A stretch of 64,000 nt of DNA from NCBI GenBank assembly GCA_031275395.1, contig JAISOU010000032.1, forward strand, positions 1 through 64,000, in the 5' to 3' direction. This document shows, in pieces, positions 1 to 10,175 of this stretch (its first letter is position 1; every line of letters begins with the position of its first letter). Under the pieces are notes generated by a model. It was given only the letters and a program-made list of their open reading frames with translations. It searched no databases and had not been told where the DNA came from. The translations under genes were made by a program, and so were the position numbers. The stretch comes from Helicobacteraceae bacterium. GTDB lineage: Bacteria; Campylobacterota; Campylobacteria; Campylobacterales; SZUA-545.

Positions 1-477
1 ATCGCTATCAAAGAAGATCCTAACAATGCCGTAAGCTACTACAGTCGCGGATTAACTTACGATAATTTAGGCGATTACAGAAAAGCGATCGCAGATTTCA
101 CGCAAGCGATCAAGATCGAGCCAAACTATGCGAACGCTTACTATAATCGCGGGCTTGCTTATTATAATTTAGGCGATAAAAGCAAAGCGATCGCGGACTG
201 GACGCAAGCGCTTAAAATCGAGCCAAACTATGCGGACGCTTACGTCAATCGCGGAAGAGCTTACAAAGATTTAGGCGATTACAGAAAAGCGATCGCAGAT
301 TTCACGCAAGCGATTAAGATCGATCCAAACGATATAATGGCTTACAATAATCGCGCCGGTGCTTACGCTCTTCAAGAAAACTATAAAAAAGCGACGCAAG
401 ACGCAAAAAAAGCGTGCGAATTAGGCGATTGCAAAGCATTGAAAGCGCTAGGCGAAAATAATCTATCGCGCGATTGA
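1..477 (+). CDS. TPR-repeat protein, 3' part only
   Basis: Frame 1 is open from the window edge to a TGA at 475-477, giving 158 residues without a start; the N-terminus lies outside the window. The residues form about four 34-residue TPR units, each with the pattern A-Y-x-N-R-G-x-A-Y and G-D-Y-x-K-A-I-A-D, ending in a short helix with the motif KACELGDC. TPR proteins are protein-interaction scaffolds; the partner here is unknown. The same C-terminal motif closes the TPR protein at 46348-47271, so the two are probably related. Two repeat units are almost identical at DNA level (separate entry). Confidence 0.85.
   Translation: MAIKEDPNNAVSYYSRGLTYDNLGDYRKAIADFTQAIKIEPNYANAYYNRGLAYYNLGDKSKAIADWTQALKIEPNYADAYVNRGRAYKDLGDYRKAIADFTQAIKIDPNDIMAYNNRAGAYALQENYKKATQDAKKACELGDCKALKALGENNLSRD
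67..330 (+). repeat. Near-identical TPR-coding repeats, 204-bp period
   Basis: Positions 67-126 and 271-330 match at 58 of 60 bases by eye. The spacing of 204 bp equals two 102-bp TPR units. Such high DNA identity, including synonymous positions, suggests recent unit duplication or gene conversion within the TPR gene. Confidence 0.8.
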
Positions 478-619
478 AGCTATAAGTTGCGATCCGTTGT
501 TTTGTTATAGGCAAATCTGTCGTATTCGGCTATTTCAGCGACTTTAGCGCGCGCTTCGTTAGGAACGCAAGGCGCAAAAGATCGCGTTAATAGCTACAAA
601 CGGTTTTTATCGAGCGCTT

Positions 620-1882
620 TTACTCTTTTTTTCGTTCGATCAGAGCGCCAAGCGCTTTTAATTTTTCTTCGATTCGTTCGTAGCCGCGATCGAGATGATA
701 TATGCGGTGAATACGCGTCTGTCCTTTTGCCGCCAATCCAGCCAAAACAAGCGCGCTAGAGGCTCTTAGATCGGTCGCCATAACGTCCGCGCCTATTAGC
801 TCGGTTTTGCCCGCGATCGTCGCGGTAGAGCCGCGCAGCGTAATTTTCGCGCCCATTCTAGCAAGCTCGCCGACGTGCATAAAGCGATTTTCAAATAGCC
901 GTTCCTCGATCGCGCTTACCCCTTCGGCTTGCGTGGCGAGCGCCATAAATTGCGCCTGCATATCGGTCGGAAAACCCGGGTATTCGGCGGTTACGATCTC
1001 GACGGGGCGAAGGCGCGGCGCGGGTTTGATCGTTATGAAATCCGCGCCAAACTCCATAACAAATCCCATCTCTTGTAGCTTATCCGTAACGGCGGTTAGA
1101 TGTCGCGGGTTGGCGCGTTCGATCGTTACGTTTTCGCCCGCGAGCGCCGCCGCGCAAAGATACGCGCCCGTTTCTATGCGATCGGGAATAACGCTAATCG
1201 GCGGGATTTTTAGCGGCGCTCCTTGCGTCCCCGTAACCTCCACGACGTCGCCGCCAATACCGTCGATTTTAACGCCCGCGCTTTGGATCATCTCGCATAG
1301 TTGGACGATTTCAGGCTCTTTGGCGCAATTGACGATCTGCGTTTTGCCGCTTGCCAACGCCGCCGCCATAATCGCATTTTCGCTTCCCGTAACCGTGATT
1401 TTGTCAAAGACAATCGTCGCGCCTTTTAACCCTTGCTGCGCGATCGCGTGGATATAGCCCTCTTCGATCGCGATCGTCGCGCCTAGCTTTTCCATAGCTT
1501 TCAAATGCAGATCGACGGGGCGCTGTCCGATCGCGCAACCGCCCGGCAAAGACACGCGACATTCGCCAAAACGGGCGAGCAGAGGCCCTAAAACGAGTAT
1601 CGACGCTCTCATCGTTTTAACGATGTCGTAGGTGGCGATCACGCGGTTGATTTTGCTTGTATCGACCGTAACGCGATCGCCTTCTAACTCGTATGAGCCG
1701 CCTAAAAGCTCCAAAAGTTTCAAAAACGTTTTCGCGTCCGTTACGGCGGGCAGGTTTGAGATTTTGACGGGGTTTTCGGCTAAGATCGTCGCGGCTAAGA
1801 TCGGAAGCGCGGCGTTTTTCGCGCCGGATATTTTTAGCCTCCCGTTTAACTTTTTGCCGCCCGTAATTTCAAGACAATCCAT
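620..1882 (-). CDS. murA: UDP-N-acetylglucosamine 1-carboxyvinyltransferase MurA
   Basis: MurA transfers enolpyruvate from PEP to UDP-GlcNAc, the first committed step of peptidoglycan synthesis, in the cytoplasm. The 420-residue product covers the usual family length. It begins with an LEITGG strand, then SGAKNAALP, and carries the catalytic cysteine in [12 protein letters not shown] at residue 116 (Cys115 in E. coli). The chosen start is the ATG at 1882, preceded by AAGGA; a longer reading from 1918 would add 12 residues with no family support. The gene stands alone between the upstream TPR gene and a small secreted-protein gene. Confidence 0.96.
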   Translation of the reverse strand: MDCLEITGGKKLNGRLKISGAKNAALPILAATILAENPVKISNLPAVTDAKTFLKLLELLGGSYELEGDRVTVDTSKINRVIATYDIVKTMRASILVLGPLLARFGECRVSLPGGCAIGQRPVDLHLKAMEKLGATIAIEEGYIHAIAQQGLKGATIVFDKITVTGSENAIMAAALASGKTQIVNCAKEPEIVQLCEMIQSAGVKIDGIGGDVVEVTGTQGAPLKIPPISVIPDRIETGAYLCAAALAGENVTIERANPRHLTAVTDKLQEMGFVMEFGADFITIKPAPRLRPVEIVTAEYPGFPTDMQAQFMALATQAEGVSAIEERLFENRFMHVGELARMGAKITLRGSTATIAGKTELIGADVMATDLRASSALVLAGLAAKGQTRIHRIYHLDRGYERIEEKLKALGALIERKKE

Positions 1883-1933
1883 AAAAATCCTTAGCGAAAT
1901 TCGCCGTGATTGTGCCAAAAAAACGCTACAAAG

Positions 1934-2254
1934 CTAAAAATAACACTCCGAATATTCAAAATCGCTTAGCGCTACGCAGCTAACGCGAATCGGGTCTAAT
2001 ACGCGTTTTCGCTTGACAAACGGCGCGAAACGATCGGGAAAGTTTAGGATAAAAAGGACTTTCGTCGCGTCAAACCAACGGTACACCGTTAGTTTGCACG
2101 GCGTTTGTTCGCAACCTGTCGCTTCGATAAAACCCGACACGCTTACCCTTTTGTTTCTGATCGCGCCGCGATCGACGCGACCGAAAAAAATATCCTCCGT
2201 ATCGGCGCTAAAGAGTAAGCAAGTTAAAATTAAACTCGAAAAGAGCGATTTCAT
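1934..2254 (-). CDS. Small exported protein of unknown function
   Basis: The 106-residue product starts with a typical signal peptide (MKSLFSSLILTCLLF followed by SADT). The mature part has four cysteines, two of them in GCEQTPCK and two near the C-terminus, which could form disulphides in the periplasm. I do not recognise a family. It is transcribed away from the WD40-like gene at 2279, with only 24 bp between the two starts, so promoters must overlap the coding starts. The ATG at 2254 is preferred over an upstream in-frame start at 2323 because only it gives a signal peptide. Confidence 0.6.
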   Translation of the reverse strand: MKSLFSSLILTCLLFSADTEDIFFGRVDRGAIRNKRVSVSGFIEATGCEQTPCKLTVYRWFDATKVLFILNFPDRFAPFVKRKRVLDPIRVSCVALSDFEYSECYF

Positions 2255-2278
2255 AGAGATTATATCGGAAGGCGAAAG

Positions 2279-4456
2279 ATGGAGTTTAATCAAGAGTTTA
2301 AATTGTCCGCGTCGATCCACCATTTGATCCTAAGCGAAAATGTCGTAGCGCTTTTGGATAACAAAAGGACGATTCACTTTCTTAGCCCCATCGACGGCAA
2401 AGCCTTGAGCGTTCAATACTTCGAGCAAAAGCAAGAGGGAGAGGAGCAGGAAGAAACCTACGCATACTTTCGCGGCGACGCTTCGGCGGGCGATTTCTTA
2501 TGCCTTTACTTTCCCAAGCAGATAAAAACCGTCCTTTTTGAATACGACAAAAAAAGCGGGCAATATCTTAAAAAATCGGTTTTGGAGTGGTCGAGCGACG
2601 CGACGGAGATCGCCGCTTTTTCAAACGATTGCGCGCTGTTGGCAACCGGCGATAACGCGGGGCGAGTCTGCGTGTATCGGACGGATAACGGCAAACTTTT
2701 GACGATTGCGCCGCGATCGAGCGAGTATATCTCGGCGATCGCGTTTAACGGCGACGCGTCGTTAATAGCTTACTCAAGTTTTAAGAAAAATCTAACTATT
2801 TACGATCTGAACAGATTTACGATGTTATGCGATTATCTTAATAAAGAGGTAATTTGCGTAATCGCTTTTTTGCATCAATCCTCTTTGCTGATCGCGGGCG
2901 GCAGAGATAACCGCGTCTTTTTATTCGACGCGATTAGCGGATATATCGTTAGAGAGCTTGCGGTTACGATCAATTGGCCTATCGCGATCTATGTCGATCA
3001 GGACGATCAATTTTGTTTTGTTTCCGATAAAGCGGGTTACTTATATTTTATCGATCTAACGACCGCCGAACCCGATAAAGAATCTGTCTATAACTCCAAG
3101 CATATTATAGTGGATATAAAACGGCGAGGGGAATCGATCTATTTTTCGTTTGAAGACGGACGCGTAACGATTGTGGATATGGCGATAGAAAAGGAGAAAT
3201 TCGCCGAAGCGATCGCCGCTAGAAATATGGCGGTTATGCACGAATTATCCCAAGCCGATCCGATCTTGAGGTTCAGCGCGGCGGGCTTAATCAACAGTAT
3301 GGATTCGCAGTTTGAGGAAAGGTTTGCGAAAGCGACGGTAAATATAGGGCAAGGCAAGTTCGATCTAGCCAAAGAGGATATGGGCGATCTGCTTAGTTAC
3401 CCAAACTATCTAAAGCGTTTTGAAGCGGTGATAAAGCACGCGGCAAAGGTCGTTACCTTTTGGCAGCTAATGCAATCGGGGCAATACTACGAAGCGTATC
3501 ATTTGGCGAACGAGGGGGATTTTTATCGAAAATTGCCGCTGTTTAATATGCTTGAAGATCGCTTTAAGGAGCGCTTTAACGAAGCGGTGATAAACCTTAA
3601 CGGCGAAAACCCCGATCCAAAAAAAGCCAAAGAGGATCTGGCGCTTTATATGAAAGTACCGATTAAAGAATCCGCGATTAAAAATATGCTAAAAAATCCG
3701 GAGATTTTTAAACGCGCCCTAAACGCCTATAATCGCAAAGATTGGCCTGATTTGGCGGGATTGATTGACAGGTTTAAGATGATCAAGGACGCGCCGTGCG
3801 CGATCGACTACCAAGAGATGATCAAAAAGGAGTCCGAAAAGTTTTTCGCTCTGATGGCGGCGGGCAAATTTGACGAGGCTTTTGAACCCGCAAAGTTCTT
3901 GAAAGAAAACGCTAAATCAGACGCGCCGACGCTTAAGATAGAGTTTGATAAATTAGATATTGTCGAGCAGTTTAGCCAAATCGTTAATAACAAACAGTAT
4001 GGCGCCGCTATGCAAGCCGCGATAAGAAATCCGTTTTTAATCACCACAAACGCATATAAAAAATTGGATCAAATGTTATCTGCTAGGTTCAAAGCGGCGC
4101 ACCTATTCGCCACGCAAAGGCAGTTTGAGGCGGTCGATAAAATGTTGCGTCCTTTTTTAACGAATCCTTTTTCGCAAAATCGCGCGATCGGTATCTATAA
4201 AACGCTTTATCTGGAACAGATCGACGCGCTGGGCGTTCAAATGCGTCAAAACCACTGGATTAACGCTCTGAAAAACTATATCTGCCGTTTTGGTTTGGAC
4301 AGCGAGATCGAGCTTTTAGCCAAAAAGTTTGATCAGGAACGACTCCTAGAGCCTTTTAGAGAGTTCAAAACGCCCAATTTCCTGCGCTATCCTCTGATAC
4401 CAAACGTCGTAACGACGCCCTTTGCAAAGCCAACCGCGAAACCAAAACCCGCATAA
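2279..4456 (+). CDS. WD40-like beta-propeller protein with helical C-terminus
   Basis: The 725-residue product has no signal peptide. Residues about 1-310 contain repeated strands typical of WD40-type propellers (for example ATGDNAGRVCVYRTDNGKLL and AGGRDNRVFLFDAISG). Residues 320-700 are predicted by eye to be alpha-helical repeats rich in K, E and A. Propeller proteins usually act as assembly platforms; the specific role is unknown. The start ATG at 2279 follows GGAAGG closely. The gene is directly upstream of secA with a 61-bp gap. Confidence 0.75.
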   Translation: MEFNQEFKLSASIHHLILSENVVALLDNKRTIHFLSPIDGKALSVQYFEQKQEGEEQEETYAYFRGDASAGDFLCLYFPKQIKTVLFEYDKKSGQYLKKSVLEWSSDATEIAAFSNDCALLATGDNAGRVCVYRTDNGKLLTIAPRSSEYISAIAFNGDASLIAYSSFKKNLTIYDLNRFTMLCDYLNKEVICVIAFLHQSSLLIAGGRDNRVFLFDAISGYIVRELAVTINWPIAIYVDQDDQFCFVSDKAGYLYFIDLTTAEPDKESVYNSKHIIVDIKRRGESIYFSFEDGRVTIVDMAIEKEKFAEAIAARNMAVMHELSQADPILRFSAAGLINSMDSQFEERFAKATVNIGQGKFDLAKEDMGDLLSYPNYLKRFEAVIKHAAKVVTFWQLMQSGQYYEAYHLANEGDFYRKLPLFNMLEDRFKERFNEAVINLNGENPDPKKAKEDLALYMKVPIKESAIKNMLKNPEIFKRALNAYNRKDWPDLAGLIDRFKMIKDAPCAIDYQEMIKKESEKFFALMAAGKFDEAFEPAKFLKENAKSDAPTLKIEFDKLDIVEQFSQIVNNKQYGAAMQAAIRNPFLITTNAYKKLDQMLSARFKAAHLFATQRQFEAVDKMLRPFLTNPFSQNRAIGIYKTLYLEQIDALGVQMRQNHWINALKNYICRFGLDSEIELLAKKFDQERLLEPFREFKTPNFLRYPLIPNVVTTPFAKPTAKPKPA

Positions 4457-4517
4457 AAGACGTTTTGCTTAACTGTCGCTATGGTAAAATCCGCCTTTTA
4501 TCCGCCAAAGGTTATTG

Positions 4518-7091
4518 ATGATAAAAACGATTTTTACCAAGATTTTAGGCACGAGAAACGACAAGGAGCTAAAGCGCTACGGCAAACGGCTTGAGGCGAT
4601 CAACAAGTTAGAGCCAAAATATGCCGCGCTGGACGACGAGGATTTGAAAGCGGCGTTTAACAGGTTGCGCGAAAAAGCGCAGGGCGGCGAAAGCCTAGAC
4701 GATCTTTTAAACGATAGCTTTGCGATCACCCGCGAAGCCTCTAAGCGCGTTTTGAATATGCGCCATTTCGACGTTCAGATTATCGGCGGTTTGGTTCTAC
4801 ACGAAGGGCAAATCGCCGAGATGAAAACGGGCGAGGGCAAAACGCTTGTCGCTACGCTTCCAATCGCGCTAAACGCCCTAAGCGGCAAGGGAGCGCATAT
4901 CGTAACCGTCAACGACTATCTAGCCAAACGCGACGGCGAAGAGATGGGCGTTTTGTATAACTTTTTGGGATTTAGCGTAGGCATTTTGACAAGCTCTTTA
5001 TCGCTTGGCGCGGAGCGCGCTTTGGCTTATCGCGCCGATATTACCTACGGCACAAATAACGAATTTGGCTTCGATTACCTGCGCGATAATATGAAATACA
5101 GCCTAGAGGAAATGACTCAACGGGAGCATAATTTTGCGATCGTAGACGAGGTTGATAGCATTTTGATCGACGAGGCAAGAACGCCGCTAATTATTTCGGG
5201 ACCCACAAACCGCAAAATGGCGCACTACGCGCAAGCCGACGAGGTCGCCAAAAAACTAGAAAAAGAAACTGATTTTACGATCGACGAGAAAAATCGCGTC
5301 GTAATGATTACCGATAGCGGCGTAGAAAAAGCGCAAAAACTTTTCGGCGTAGAAAACCTCTACGATCTAGAACACGCAATCTTAGCGCATCATCTCGATC
5401 AGGCGTTAAAAGCGCGTTATCTTTTTGAAAAAGACGTGCATTACGTCGTTAAAGAGGGCGAGATTGTGATCGTCGACGAGTTTACGGGGCGGCTTTCGAC
5501 CGGAAGGCGCTATTCGGAAGGCTTGCACCAAGCGCTAGAGGCAAAAGAGGGCGTGGCGATCAAAGAGGAGAGCCAAACGTTAGCCGATATAACGTTTCAA
5601 AACTATTTTAGGCTTTATAAGAAACTTGCGGGTATGACCGGAACGGCGCAAACGGAAGCGAGCGAGTTTAGCCAGATTTATTCCTTAGAGGTTATTTCAA
5701 TTCCGACAAACGTTCCGGTAATAAGAAAAGATTATAACGATCTGATCTATCGCACGGAAGCGGAGAAATACGAAGCTGTAATCGATCAGATCAAAACGCT
5801 GTATAAAAAGGGGCAACCGGTTTTAGTAGGCACGATCAGCATTGAAAAGAGCGAAGCGCTTTCTAAACGGCTGACCTCCGCTCATATTCCGCATAATGTT
5901 CTTAACGCCAAACAGCACGAAAAAGAGGCGCAAATTATCGCGCAGGCGGGTCAAAAAAATATGGTTACGATCGCCACGAATATGGCGGGGCGGGGCGTGG
6001 ATATTAAGCTCGATAGCCAAACGAGAGAGCTAGGGGGTTTATTTATTATCGGCACGGAGCGCCACGAATCGCGCCGAATCGATAATCAGTTGCGCGGACG
6101 ATCGGGTAGGCAGGGCGATCCGGGCGAAAGCCGTTTTTATCTTTCGCTAGAGGATAATTTATTGCGTATTTTTGGCTCTGATCGGATTAAAAGTATTATG
6201 ACGCGCTTGGGCGTAAAACACGGCGAATATATCGAATCGGGAATGGTTACGCGCGCCGTTGAAAGAGCGCAAAAGAAAGTGGAATCTATGCACTTTGAAT
6301 CTCGAAAACATCTTTTGGAATACGACGACGTAGCCAACGCGCAAAGAAAGCTCATCTACGCCTTTCGCCGCGAGTTGCTTCAAGAGAATATCGAGATCAA
6401 AGAGAAGATCGGCGAAAACATTGGCGTTTATCTTGAAAGGCTCTTTAACGAATGCGCGATCATAGACGGCTTCGCAAGCGCCGATTTTCTTTTAGACAAA
6501 CTCTCCAAAACGTTAAGCGAAGAGTTAAAGATAGAGATAGAGATCGAGATCGACGGAAGGTTAAACGCCTCCGCGCTTCGTAAAGAGATCGAAGAGGAAG
6601 TAAGAAAAAATTACGAAAATAAAATGGCGGTAGTAGCGCCAGAACAGCGATCGGAAATCGAGCGGATTTTATATTTGCAAAATCTTGACGAACAGTGGCG
6701 CGAACACCTATATCAAATGGACGTGCTAAAAACGGGAATAGGTTTAAGAGGTTATAACCAAAAAGATCCGCTTGTCGAATACAAAAAAGAGAGCTTTATG
6801 CTTTTCAACGAATTAACGGCTAATCTTAAAATGACCGTCGTTAAAACCTTATTTGGAATCAGGTTTAGAACCCGCGACGAACAAGAGGCGATCAACCGAA
6901 TGCGCGAGCAAATGCAAAAAGCCGCGAAAGAGGATTTGACCTATGCAAGCGCGTCGGGAGAAACTCCAAAGCCAAAAATTGAAAAGAAAATCCCGCGCAA
7001 CGCGCCCTGCCCTTGCGGTAGCGGCAAAAAGTATAAAAATTGCTGCGGACTATCCGGGCCAAAACGCGGCGTTTTCGCGCCAAACGACTAA
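4518..7091 (+). CDS. secA: Preprotein translocase ATPase SecA
   Basis: SecA is the ATP-driven motor that pushes unfolded preproteins through SecYEG. The 857-residue product shows the N-terminal DEAD motor (Walker A MKTGEGKT at about 102-109, Walker [15 protein letters not shown]), the preprotein cross-linking region, the second motor domain with GRGVDIKL and [11 protein letters not shown], and a C-terminal zinc-binding tail with [13 protein letters not shown] that contacts SecB or the ribosome in other species. The ATG at 4518 follows AAAGG and is preferred to the adjacent in-frame TTG at 4515. The stop at 7091 abuts the next gene. Confidence 0.98.
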   Translation: MIKTIFTKILGTRNDKELKRYGKRLEAINKLEPKYAALDDEDLKAAFNRLREKAQGGESLDDLLNDSFAITREASKRVLNMRHFDVQIIGGLVLHEGQIAEMKTGEGKTLVATLPIALNALSGKGAHIVTVNDYLAKRDGEEMGVLYNFLGFSVGILTSSLSLGAERALAYRADITYGTNNEFGFDYLRDNMKYSLEEMTQREHNFAIVDEVDSILIDEARTPLIISGPTNRKMAHYAQADEVAKKLEKETDFTIDEKNRVVMITDSGVEKAQKLFGVENLYDLEHAILAHHLDQALKARYLFEKDVHYVVKEGEIVIVDEFTGRLSTGRRYSEGLHQALEAKEGVAIKEESQTLADITFQNYFRLYKKLAGMTGTAQTEASEFSQIYSLEVISIPTNVPVIRKDYNDLIYRTEAEKYEAVIDQIKTLYKKGQPVLVGTISIEKSEALSKRLTSAHIPHNVLNAKQHEKEAQIIAQAGQKNMVTIATNMAGRGVDIKLDSQTRELGGLFIIGTERHESRRIDNQLRGRSGRQGDPGESRFYLSLEDNLLRIFGSDRIKSIMTRLGVKHGEYIESGMVTRAVERAQKKVESMHFESRKHLLEYDDVANAQRKLIYAFRRELLQENIEIKEKIGENIGVYLERLFNECAIIDGFASADFLLDKLSKTLSEELKIEIEIEIDGRLNASALRKEIEEEVRKNYENKMAVVAPEQRSEIERILYLQNLDEQWREHLYQMDVLKTGIGLRGYNQKDPLVEYKKESFMLFNELTANLKMTVVKTLFGIRFRTRDEQEAINRMREQMQKAAKEDLTYASASGETPKPKIEKKIPRNAPCPCGSGKKYKNCCGLSGPKRGVFAPND

Positions 7092-8297
7092 ATGGCAAAA
7101 AGAGGTTTAGTCGGTTTTATCGTTAAACGATATCTGCGTTTCGATCCGGAGCAACCATTTATATCTATCGCGGCGATTTTGGCTTTTTTGGGCGTGGCGA
7201 TAGGCGTTATGGTTCTGATCGTCGCTATGGCGATTATGAACGGCGTAAGTAAAGAGTTTAAGGATAAGTTATTTGTTATGAACTATCCCATAACGATCAT
7301 TCCAAACTATAGAAAGACAATCGATCAATCATTTGTCAATCGTCTGCAAGAACAGTTTCCGCATTTACGCTTTAGCCCCTTTTTACGAGTCGGCGCGGTA
7401 AGCCGAAAGAGAGACGAAATGGAGGGCGCTTTCGTCTTTGGCGTCGATTTTGAAGCGGAACGAAAGATCAATCCTGTTTTTGATCGAGCTTTGACAAAAA
7501 ACAGTTACGAGCCCTTCGAGGCGATCGCGGGCAAAGCCCTTATTGAAGAGTTTGCTCTTGCGAAAGACGAAAAACTGCTTTTAATTTTTACTCAGGCTCA
7601 GCCGGCGGGACTAGCGCTAACTCCTATTATGAAACGCTTTGCGGTAGCGGATAGCTTTGAATCGGGTTTGCGGGCCTACGATAAGACGTATTTTTACGCG
7701 CAATACGACGATCTGCGCGTAGTCTTGGGCGTTGAAAAAGGTAGGTATCACGGCGTTCATATCGACGCAAAAGAACCGATGAAAGAGATCGATAAGATCA
7801 AAGAGGCTATAGGCTATTACGCTAGCGCTAGGGGTTGGTGGGAAGGTAACGCCGGTTTTTTTGGAGCTTTGGAGGTAGAAAAACGCGCGCTTTTTCTAGT
7901 GCTAATGCTGATCGTTCTCGTCGCGGCGCTAAATATTATATCCTCGCTTTTAATGACGGCGTTAAACCGCCGAAAAGAAATAGCGCTTTTAAGCTCTTTG
8001 GGCGCTACTCCGCAAGAGATTGGCAAAATATTTTTCACGCTTGGCGCTTCGATCGGAATCGCCGGAATCGCTTTGGGATCGACGCTTGGCGGCGCGGCTT
8101 TATGGGCGCTGGATCGTTTTGATATTTTTGAGCTGGACGCGGCTGTTTACGGGTTTAGCAAATTGCCCTTAGATCTTCCGCCGATCGACTTTTTGCTTAT
8201 CGTGATTGGGGCGTTCGCGATCGTGTTGCTTAGCTCGTGGTATCCCGCCAAAAAAGTCGCTCAAACCGATGCGCTCGATACGCTTAGAAACGAATAA
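7092..8297 (+). CDS. LolC/LolE-type (FtsX-like) ABC transporter permease
   Basis: This 401-residue protein has one membrane helix near residues 22-44, a large periplasmic domain, and three C-terminal helices (about 265-290, 310-335, 370-390), the FtsX/MacB permease layout. In the Lol system such subunits release lipoproteins from the inner membrane for transport to the outer membrane. The ATG at 7092 immediately follows the secA stop, so the two are probably cotranslated. The same secA neighbour is known in other Campylobacterota, where one fused LolC/E-type subunit does the work of both. No LolD ATPase lies in the window. Confidence 0.85.
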   Translation: MAKRGLVGFIVKRYLRFDPEQPFISIAAILAFLGVAIGVMVLIVAMAIMNGVSKEFKDKLFVMNYPITIIPNYRKTIDQSFVNRLQEQFPHLRFSPFLRVGAVSRKRDEMEGAFVFGVDFEAERKINPVFDRALTKNSYEPFEAIAGKALIEEFALAKDEKLLLIFTQAQPAGLALTPIMKRFAVADSFESGLRAYDKTYFYAQYDDLRVVLGVEKGRYHGVHIDAKEPMKEIDKIKEAIGYYASARGWWEGNAGFFGALEVEKRALFLVLMLIVLVAALNIISSLLMTALNRRKEIALLSSLGATPQEIGKIFFTLGASIGIAGIALGSTLGGAALWALDRFDIFELDAAVYGFSKLPLDLPPIDFLLIVIGAFAIVLLSSWYPAKKVAQTDALDTLRNE

Positions 8298-8326
8298 TGG
8301 TATATTAGGATAGCTAAGGATTTGGT

Positions 8327-9382
8327 ATGATCTTGTTTAAATATATCGCGGCGTTGTACGCCGTTTTTGCGCTTTTAACGATCTTGCTTCTTAGCCCTGT
8401 TTGGATTAGGCGTTTGATCGTCAAAAAGGCGTTGTACGTCGTTTTTATGCTTTTAGCGATCTCTCTTCTTAGCTTTGCCGTTGTTAATGCCGCGCCGAAT
8501 AACTTTTTCTACGGCGGCGATCTTAATCCGAATATGACTCCCGAAAACCTTGAGCAACTCAAAAGAGTTTATGGTTTAGACAAGGGCGCGATCGAGCGAT
8601 ATTTTTCTTGGCTTAAAGCTATTTTTCAGCTTGATTTTGGCGTTTCATTTACTACGGGCAAAAACGTCCGCGACGAGATTGTAGATAGGCTTGGCGTTAC
8701 GATGGCGATTAGTCTTGTTTCTATGTTTTTTATTTTCGCCTTTTCGCTCTTGCTTGGTATTAAAGCCGCTTTAAGTAACGGCAAGCTTTTAGATCGAATT
8801 TGCAAGCAAGCCGCGCTGATTAGTTATGCGTTTCCTTCTTTTTATCTTGCGTTGCTACTTATTATGGTTTTATCGGTTTGGCTAGGTTGGTTTCCGATCG
8901 CCGGTTTGGAAAGCTCCGGCGAAAAAAGCGGCTTTATGCGTTACGCGGATATGGCGTGGCATTTAGCGCTTCCGATCGCGGTCGTCGTTTTGGGCGGTTT
9001 TGGCAGTTTGACGCTCTATATTCGCGCTTTGACGATCGAGATTATTAAAAGCGATTATATCTTTTACGCGCGCGCTAGAGGATTAAAAAGAGGCGAAATT
9101 ATTCGCCGCTATATTTTGCCCAATTTATATCCGCCGATCGTTACCATTTTGGGCTTGTCTTTGCCCGGAGTGATCGGCGGAAGCGTAATATTGGAAAGCA
9201 TATTTTCTATTAACGGAATGGGCTTGTTTTTTTATCAAAGCGCGTTAAGCCGCGATTACCCCGTAATTATGGGAATATTGATCATAGGCGCTTTTTTAAC
9301 TTTGCTTGGTAATATATTAGCCGATTTAGTATTGATAAAACTTAACCCGTATTATCGTTTAGGAGCGCGAAATGATCGGTAA
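8327..9382 (+). CDS. DppB/OppB-family ABC transporter permease
   Basis: The 351-residue product is a binding-protein-dependent transport permease: after the first helices come the periplasmic PxxxxxGGxxN region, five further helices and the EAA-like cytoplasmic loop (YARARGLKRGEIIRRYILPN), as in peptide or nickel transporters. Start ATG 8327 has AAGGA upstream. It has an extra N-terminal hydrophobic segment produced by an in-frame near-duplication (copies at about 8348-8395 and 8426-8473). No partner permease, ATPase or binding protein is adjacent, so the substrate cannot be inferred. Its end overlaps the Nudix gene by 11 bp. Confidence 0.85.
   Translation: MILFKYIAALYAVFALLTILLLSPVWIRRLIVKKALYVVFMLLAISLLSFAVVNAAPNNFFYGGDLNPNMTPENLEQLKRVYGLDKGAIERYFSWLKAIFQLDFGVSFTTGKNVRDEIVDRLGVTMAISLVSMFFIFAFSLLLGIKAALSNGKLLDRICKQAALISYAFPSFYLALLLIMVLSVWLGWFPIAGLESSGEKSGFMRYADMAWHLALPIAVVVLGGFGSLTLYIRALTIEIIKSDYIFYARARGLKRGEIIRRYILPNLYPPIVTILGLSLPGVIGGSVILESIFSINGMGLFFYQSALSRDYPVIMGILIIGAFLTLLGNILADLVLIKLNPYYRLGARNDR
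8348..8473 (+). repeat. In-frame 48-bp imperfect repeat, 78-bp period
   Basis: The stretches beginning at 8348 and 8426 both read GGCGTTGTACG then CGTTTTT, GCTTTTA and CTTCTTAGC, with only a handful of mismatches over 48 bases. The 78-bp period is 26 codons, so the duplication keeps frame and adds a hydrophobic helix to the permease N-terminus. Confidence 0.65.
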
Positions 9383-9938
9383 CGTCCGAATAGAAAAGCT
9401 AACCGAACCGCGTTTTGTCGAGCCTTTGCGAGTCTTTTATACCGAAGACGGAGTCGATAAAAGCTGGGAGATGATCAGGGCGCACGATAGCGTGGCGATT
9501 TTGATTTATGATAGCGATCTGGATTCGTTCGTGATCGTTAAGCAGTTTCGCCCCGCAGTTTTTTTGCGAAACGACGACGGCTTTACCTACGAGCTTTGCG
9601 CGGGTATTTTGGATAAAAATAAATCCGAAGAGCTAACCGCGATCGAGGAGATCGAAGAGGAAACGGGGTATAAAATTACAGTCGATCGGCTTGAAAAGAT
9701 CGCTTCGTATTACACGGTGGGCTTTGCGGGAAGTCGTCAAACGCTATTTTTTGCGAGCGTTCGGCAGAGCGAACGATATGGCGAGGGCGGCGGCGTAGAT
9801 ACGGAAAAGATCGAGGCTATTTTTTTGCCGCTTGACGAGGCGAAGGCTTTTATCTATGACGAAACGCGGGTAAAGACCTCTAGTCTTGCCTTCGCGCTTT
9901 TTTGGTTTTTTGAACGTGAAAGGGGAAAATATGCTTAA
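9372..9938 (+). CDS. Nudix hydrolase, NUDT14/ADP-ribose pyrophosphatase-like
   Basis: Nudix enzymes hydrolyse nucleoside diphosphate derivatives such as ADP-ribose or UDP-sugars. The 188-residue product has a Nudix box at residues 78-100 (from GILDKNK to EEIEEETGY). The metal-binding glutamates E93, E96, E97 and the glycine G99 are kept, but the usual first Glu is Lys84 and the usual Arg is Glu92, as happens in some sugar-nucleotide Nudix subfamilies. The preceding ELCAG fits the UDP-sugar/ADP-ribose group. It overlaps the upstream permease by 11 bp and the next small gene by 8 bp, so the three form one transcription unit. Exact substrate unknown. Confidence 0.85.
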   Translation: MIGNVRIEKLTEPRFVEPLRVFYTEDGVDKSWEMIRAHDSVAILIYDSDLDSFVIVKQFRPAVFLRNDDGFTYELCAGILDKNKSEELTAIEEIEEETGYKITVDRLEKIASYYTVGFAGSRQTLFFASVRQSERYGEGGGVDTEKIEAIFLPLDEAKAFIYDETRVKTSSLAFALFWFFERERGKYA

Positions 9939-10128
9939 CGATATTTTGCGCAAAGAGCAAAAACTGATTATGACGCAGCTTGGCGTTTTTGCGTGTCTGA
10001 TAACGCTTCTTTTGGTCGTCGGCGCGGTGGTTTATAGCAAAACGAGCATTCACGATCGCGTCGACGCGATCGAACAAAAACAGAGCATAACCGGCGGTTT
10101 TCGCAACCTGCAACAAGGAGCGGAATAA
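9931..10128 (+). CDS. Small single-pass membrane protein
   Basis: A 65-residue protein with a short basic cytoplasmic start (MLNDILRKEQKL), one membrane helix at about residues 17-38, and a hydrophilic tail of about 27 residues. The ATG at 9931 has a strong GAAAGGGG site and overlaps the Nudix gene end by 8 bp, implying translational coupling. I recognise no family and infer no function beyond membrane location. Confidence 0.7.
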   Translation: MLNDILRKEQKLIMTQLGVFACLITLLLVVGAVVYSKTSIHDRVDAIEQKQSITGGFRNLQQGAE

Positions 10129-10175
10129 AATATTGCGGCTTTAAGCGTTAAAAGCATAAAATCGTCGCTTTAATT

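Noticed and set aside
1-477. TPR repeat array as a CRISPR-like array
   Set aside because: The repeats are 102-bp codon-periodic units in an open frame, with no spacer-repeat alternation.
807-1457. 216-codon plus-strand frame opposite murA
   Set aside because: It is antisense to a complete murA with catalytic motifs and has a Ser/Ala-rich composition typical of a shadow frame.
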